From assembly GCA_036444495.1 (NCBI GenBank), contig JAZGBC010000050.1, positions 1-5,205 on the forward strand: a stretch of 5,205 bases of DNA, read 5' to 3'. The position numbers were made by a program, and so were the translations under genes. This document shows positions 4,571-5,205 of the stretch, in pieces; the first letter of the stretch is position 1; the number at the start of each line of letters is the position of its first letter. Under the pieces are notes generated by a model, which was not told the origin of the DNA, did not search any database, and saw only the letters and a program-made list of their open reading frames with translations. This DNA comes from JAZGBC01 sp036444495. GTDB lineage: Bacteria; Pseudomonadota; Alphaproteobacteria; Kiloniellales; J153.

Positions 4571-5205
4571 ATGCACCGTTTCGCCAATCCCGGCCGCTTC
4601 GTGCGGCTTGCCGACGCGCTCCTGCCCTGGTGCGCGGGCGCCGCCACCCTGTCGATCGCGCTCGGGCTCTATCTGGGGCTTTTCGTCGCCCCGCCCGACT
4701 ATCAGCAGGGCGAGAGCGTGCGCATCATGTACGTCCACGTGCCCTCGGCCTGGATGGGGCTCTTCATCTATATCGTGATCGCGGCGGCCAGCGCCGTGGC
4801 GCTCATCTGGCGCCACCCCTTGGCCGACCTGGTGGCCAAGGCCTCCTCGCCCCTGGGCGCGGCCTTCACTTTCCTGGCGCTGGTCACCGGCTCGCTCTGG
4901 GGCAAGCCCATGTGGGGCACCTGGTGGGTCTGGGACGCGCGCCTGACCTCGGTCCTGGTGCTGTTCTTCCTCTACCTGGGGCACATGGCGCTGCTCAACG
5001 CCTTCGAGGACCCGCTGCGCGGCATCCGCTCGGCGGCGGTCCTGGCGCTGGTCGGCTTCATCAACGTGCCGATCATCCATTTCTCGGTCGAGTGGTGGAG
5101 CACCCTGCACCAGCCATCCAGCGTGCTGCGCATGAGCGGTCCGGCGATCCATCCCTCCATGCTCTGGCCGCTTCTGGCCATGGCGCTGGGCTTCAAGCTC
5201 TACTA
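4571..5205 (+). CDS. ccmC: Cytochrome c biogenesis haem-handling protein CcmC (3' end outside window)
   Basis: CcmC presents haem to the chaperone CcmE at the periplasmic face of the inner membrane. The visible 211 residues carry the defining tryptophan-rich WWD motif, LWGKPMWGTWWVWDARLT (109-126). They also hold the two histidines expected to bind haem iron: His56 in YVHVPSAW and His180 in VEWWSTLHQ. Hydrophobic segments occur near 20-40, 61-80, 98-108, 127-144 and 154-171, and another begins near 197. The ATG at 4571 gives an N-terminus (MHRFANPGRFVRLADALLPW) of family-typical length; no clear Shine-Dalgarno sequence precedes it. The frame is still open at the last base, with perhaps 30-40 residues missing. 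It is separated from ccmB by the parDE pair, so its transcription probably reads through, or starts within, that module. Confidence 0.95.
   Translation, partial: MHRFANPGRFVRLADALLPWCAGAATLSIALGLYLGLFVAPPDYQQGESVRIMYVHVPSAWMGLFIYIVIAAASAVALIWRHPLADLVAKASSPLGAAFTFLALVTGSLWGKPMWGTWWVWDARLTSVLVLFFLYLGHMALLNAFEDPLRGIRSAAVLALVGFINVPIIHFSVEWWSTLHQPSSVLRMSGPAIHPSMLWPLLAMALGFKLY

Noticed and set aside
3953..5152. Long (399-codon) reverse-strand open frame opposite parDE and ccmC
   Set aside because: It lies antisense to three well-recognised genes. Its translation is rich in Gln, Arg, Asp, Gly and His with no family motifs, as expected from a complementary frame in GC-rich DNA.

Overview
The window is GC-rich chromosomal DNA. 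Its gene content points to an alphaproteobacterium, most likely a Rhodospirillales-type lineage. It has a ccmA-ccmB-ccmC cytochrome c maturation cluster with alphaproteobacterial-looking proteins, beside the end of a LivF-like ABC ATPase and a PaaK-like AMP-binding protein. Taxonomy here is inferred from protein character, not from a marker gene.

Layout. Positions 1-177 are the C-terminal end of a branched-chain-amino-acid-type ABC ATPase. It is followed in the same direction by a phenylacetate-CoA-ligase-like protein (244-1497), probably one transport-and-activation operon for an organic (perhaps aromatic) acid. Positions 1526-2264 form a repeat-rich island. A partial and then a full copy of a palindromic repeat with 10-bp inverted ends (1526-1560 and 1572-1723) are followed by a reverse-strand gene for a small DUF559 (Vsr-like PD-(D/E)XK) endonuclease-fold protein (1727-2089). 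A second, mosaic copy of the repeat in direct orientation (2107-2264) closes the island. The gene fits almost exactly between the repeats and looks less GC-rich than its surroundings, so the whole unit resembles a mobile cassette. Positions 2265-2563 hold no convincing protein gene. They contain three consecutive RNA hairpins, the last a strong intrinsic terminator (2415-2452), consistent with a small RNA of roughly 105 nt, and then a candidate promoter for ccmA.

Positions 2564-5205 are the cytochrome c biogenesis cluster: ccmA (2564-3223), ccmB (3220-3885, overlapping by 4 bp) and ccmC (4571-beyond the window). CcmA is the ATPase, CcmB its membrane partner, and CcmC the haem-handling protein that loads CcmE. 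A ParD/ParE toxin-antitoxin pair (3977-4225 and 4232-4525), preceded by an AT-rich leader with two palindromes, sits between ccmB and ccmC on the same strand. This splits an operon in which these genes are normally adjacent.

The most interesting points are the repeat-DUF559-repeat cassette, the toxin-antitoxin module placed inside the ccm operon, the candidate small RNA upstream of ccmA, and the PaaK-like protein that lacks a recognisable nucleotide-binding P-loop.
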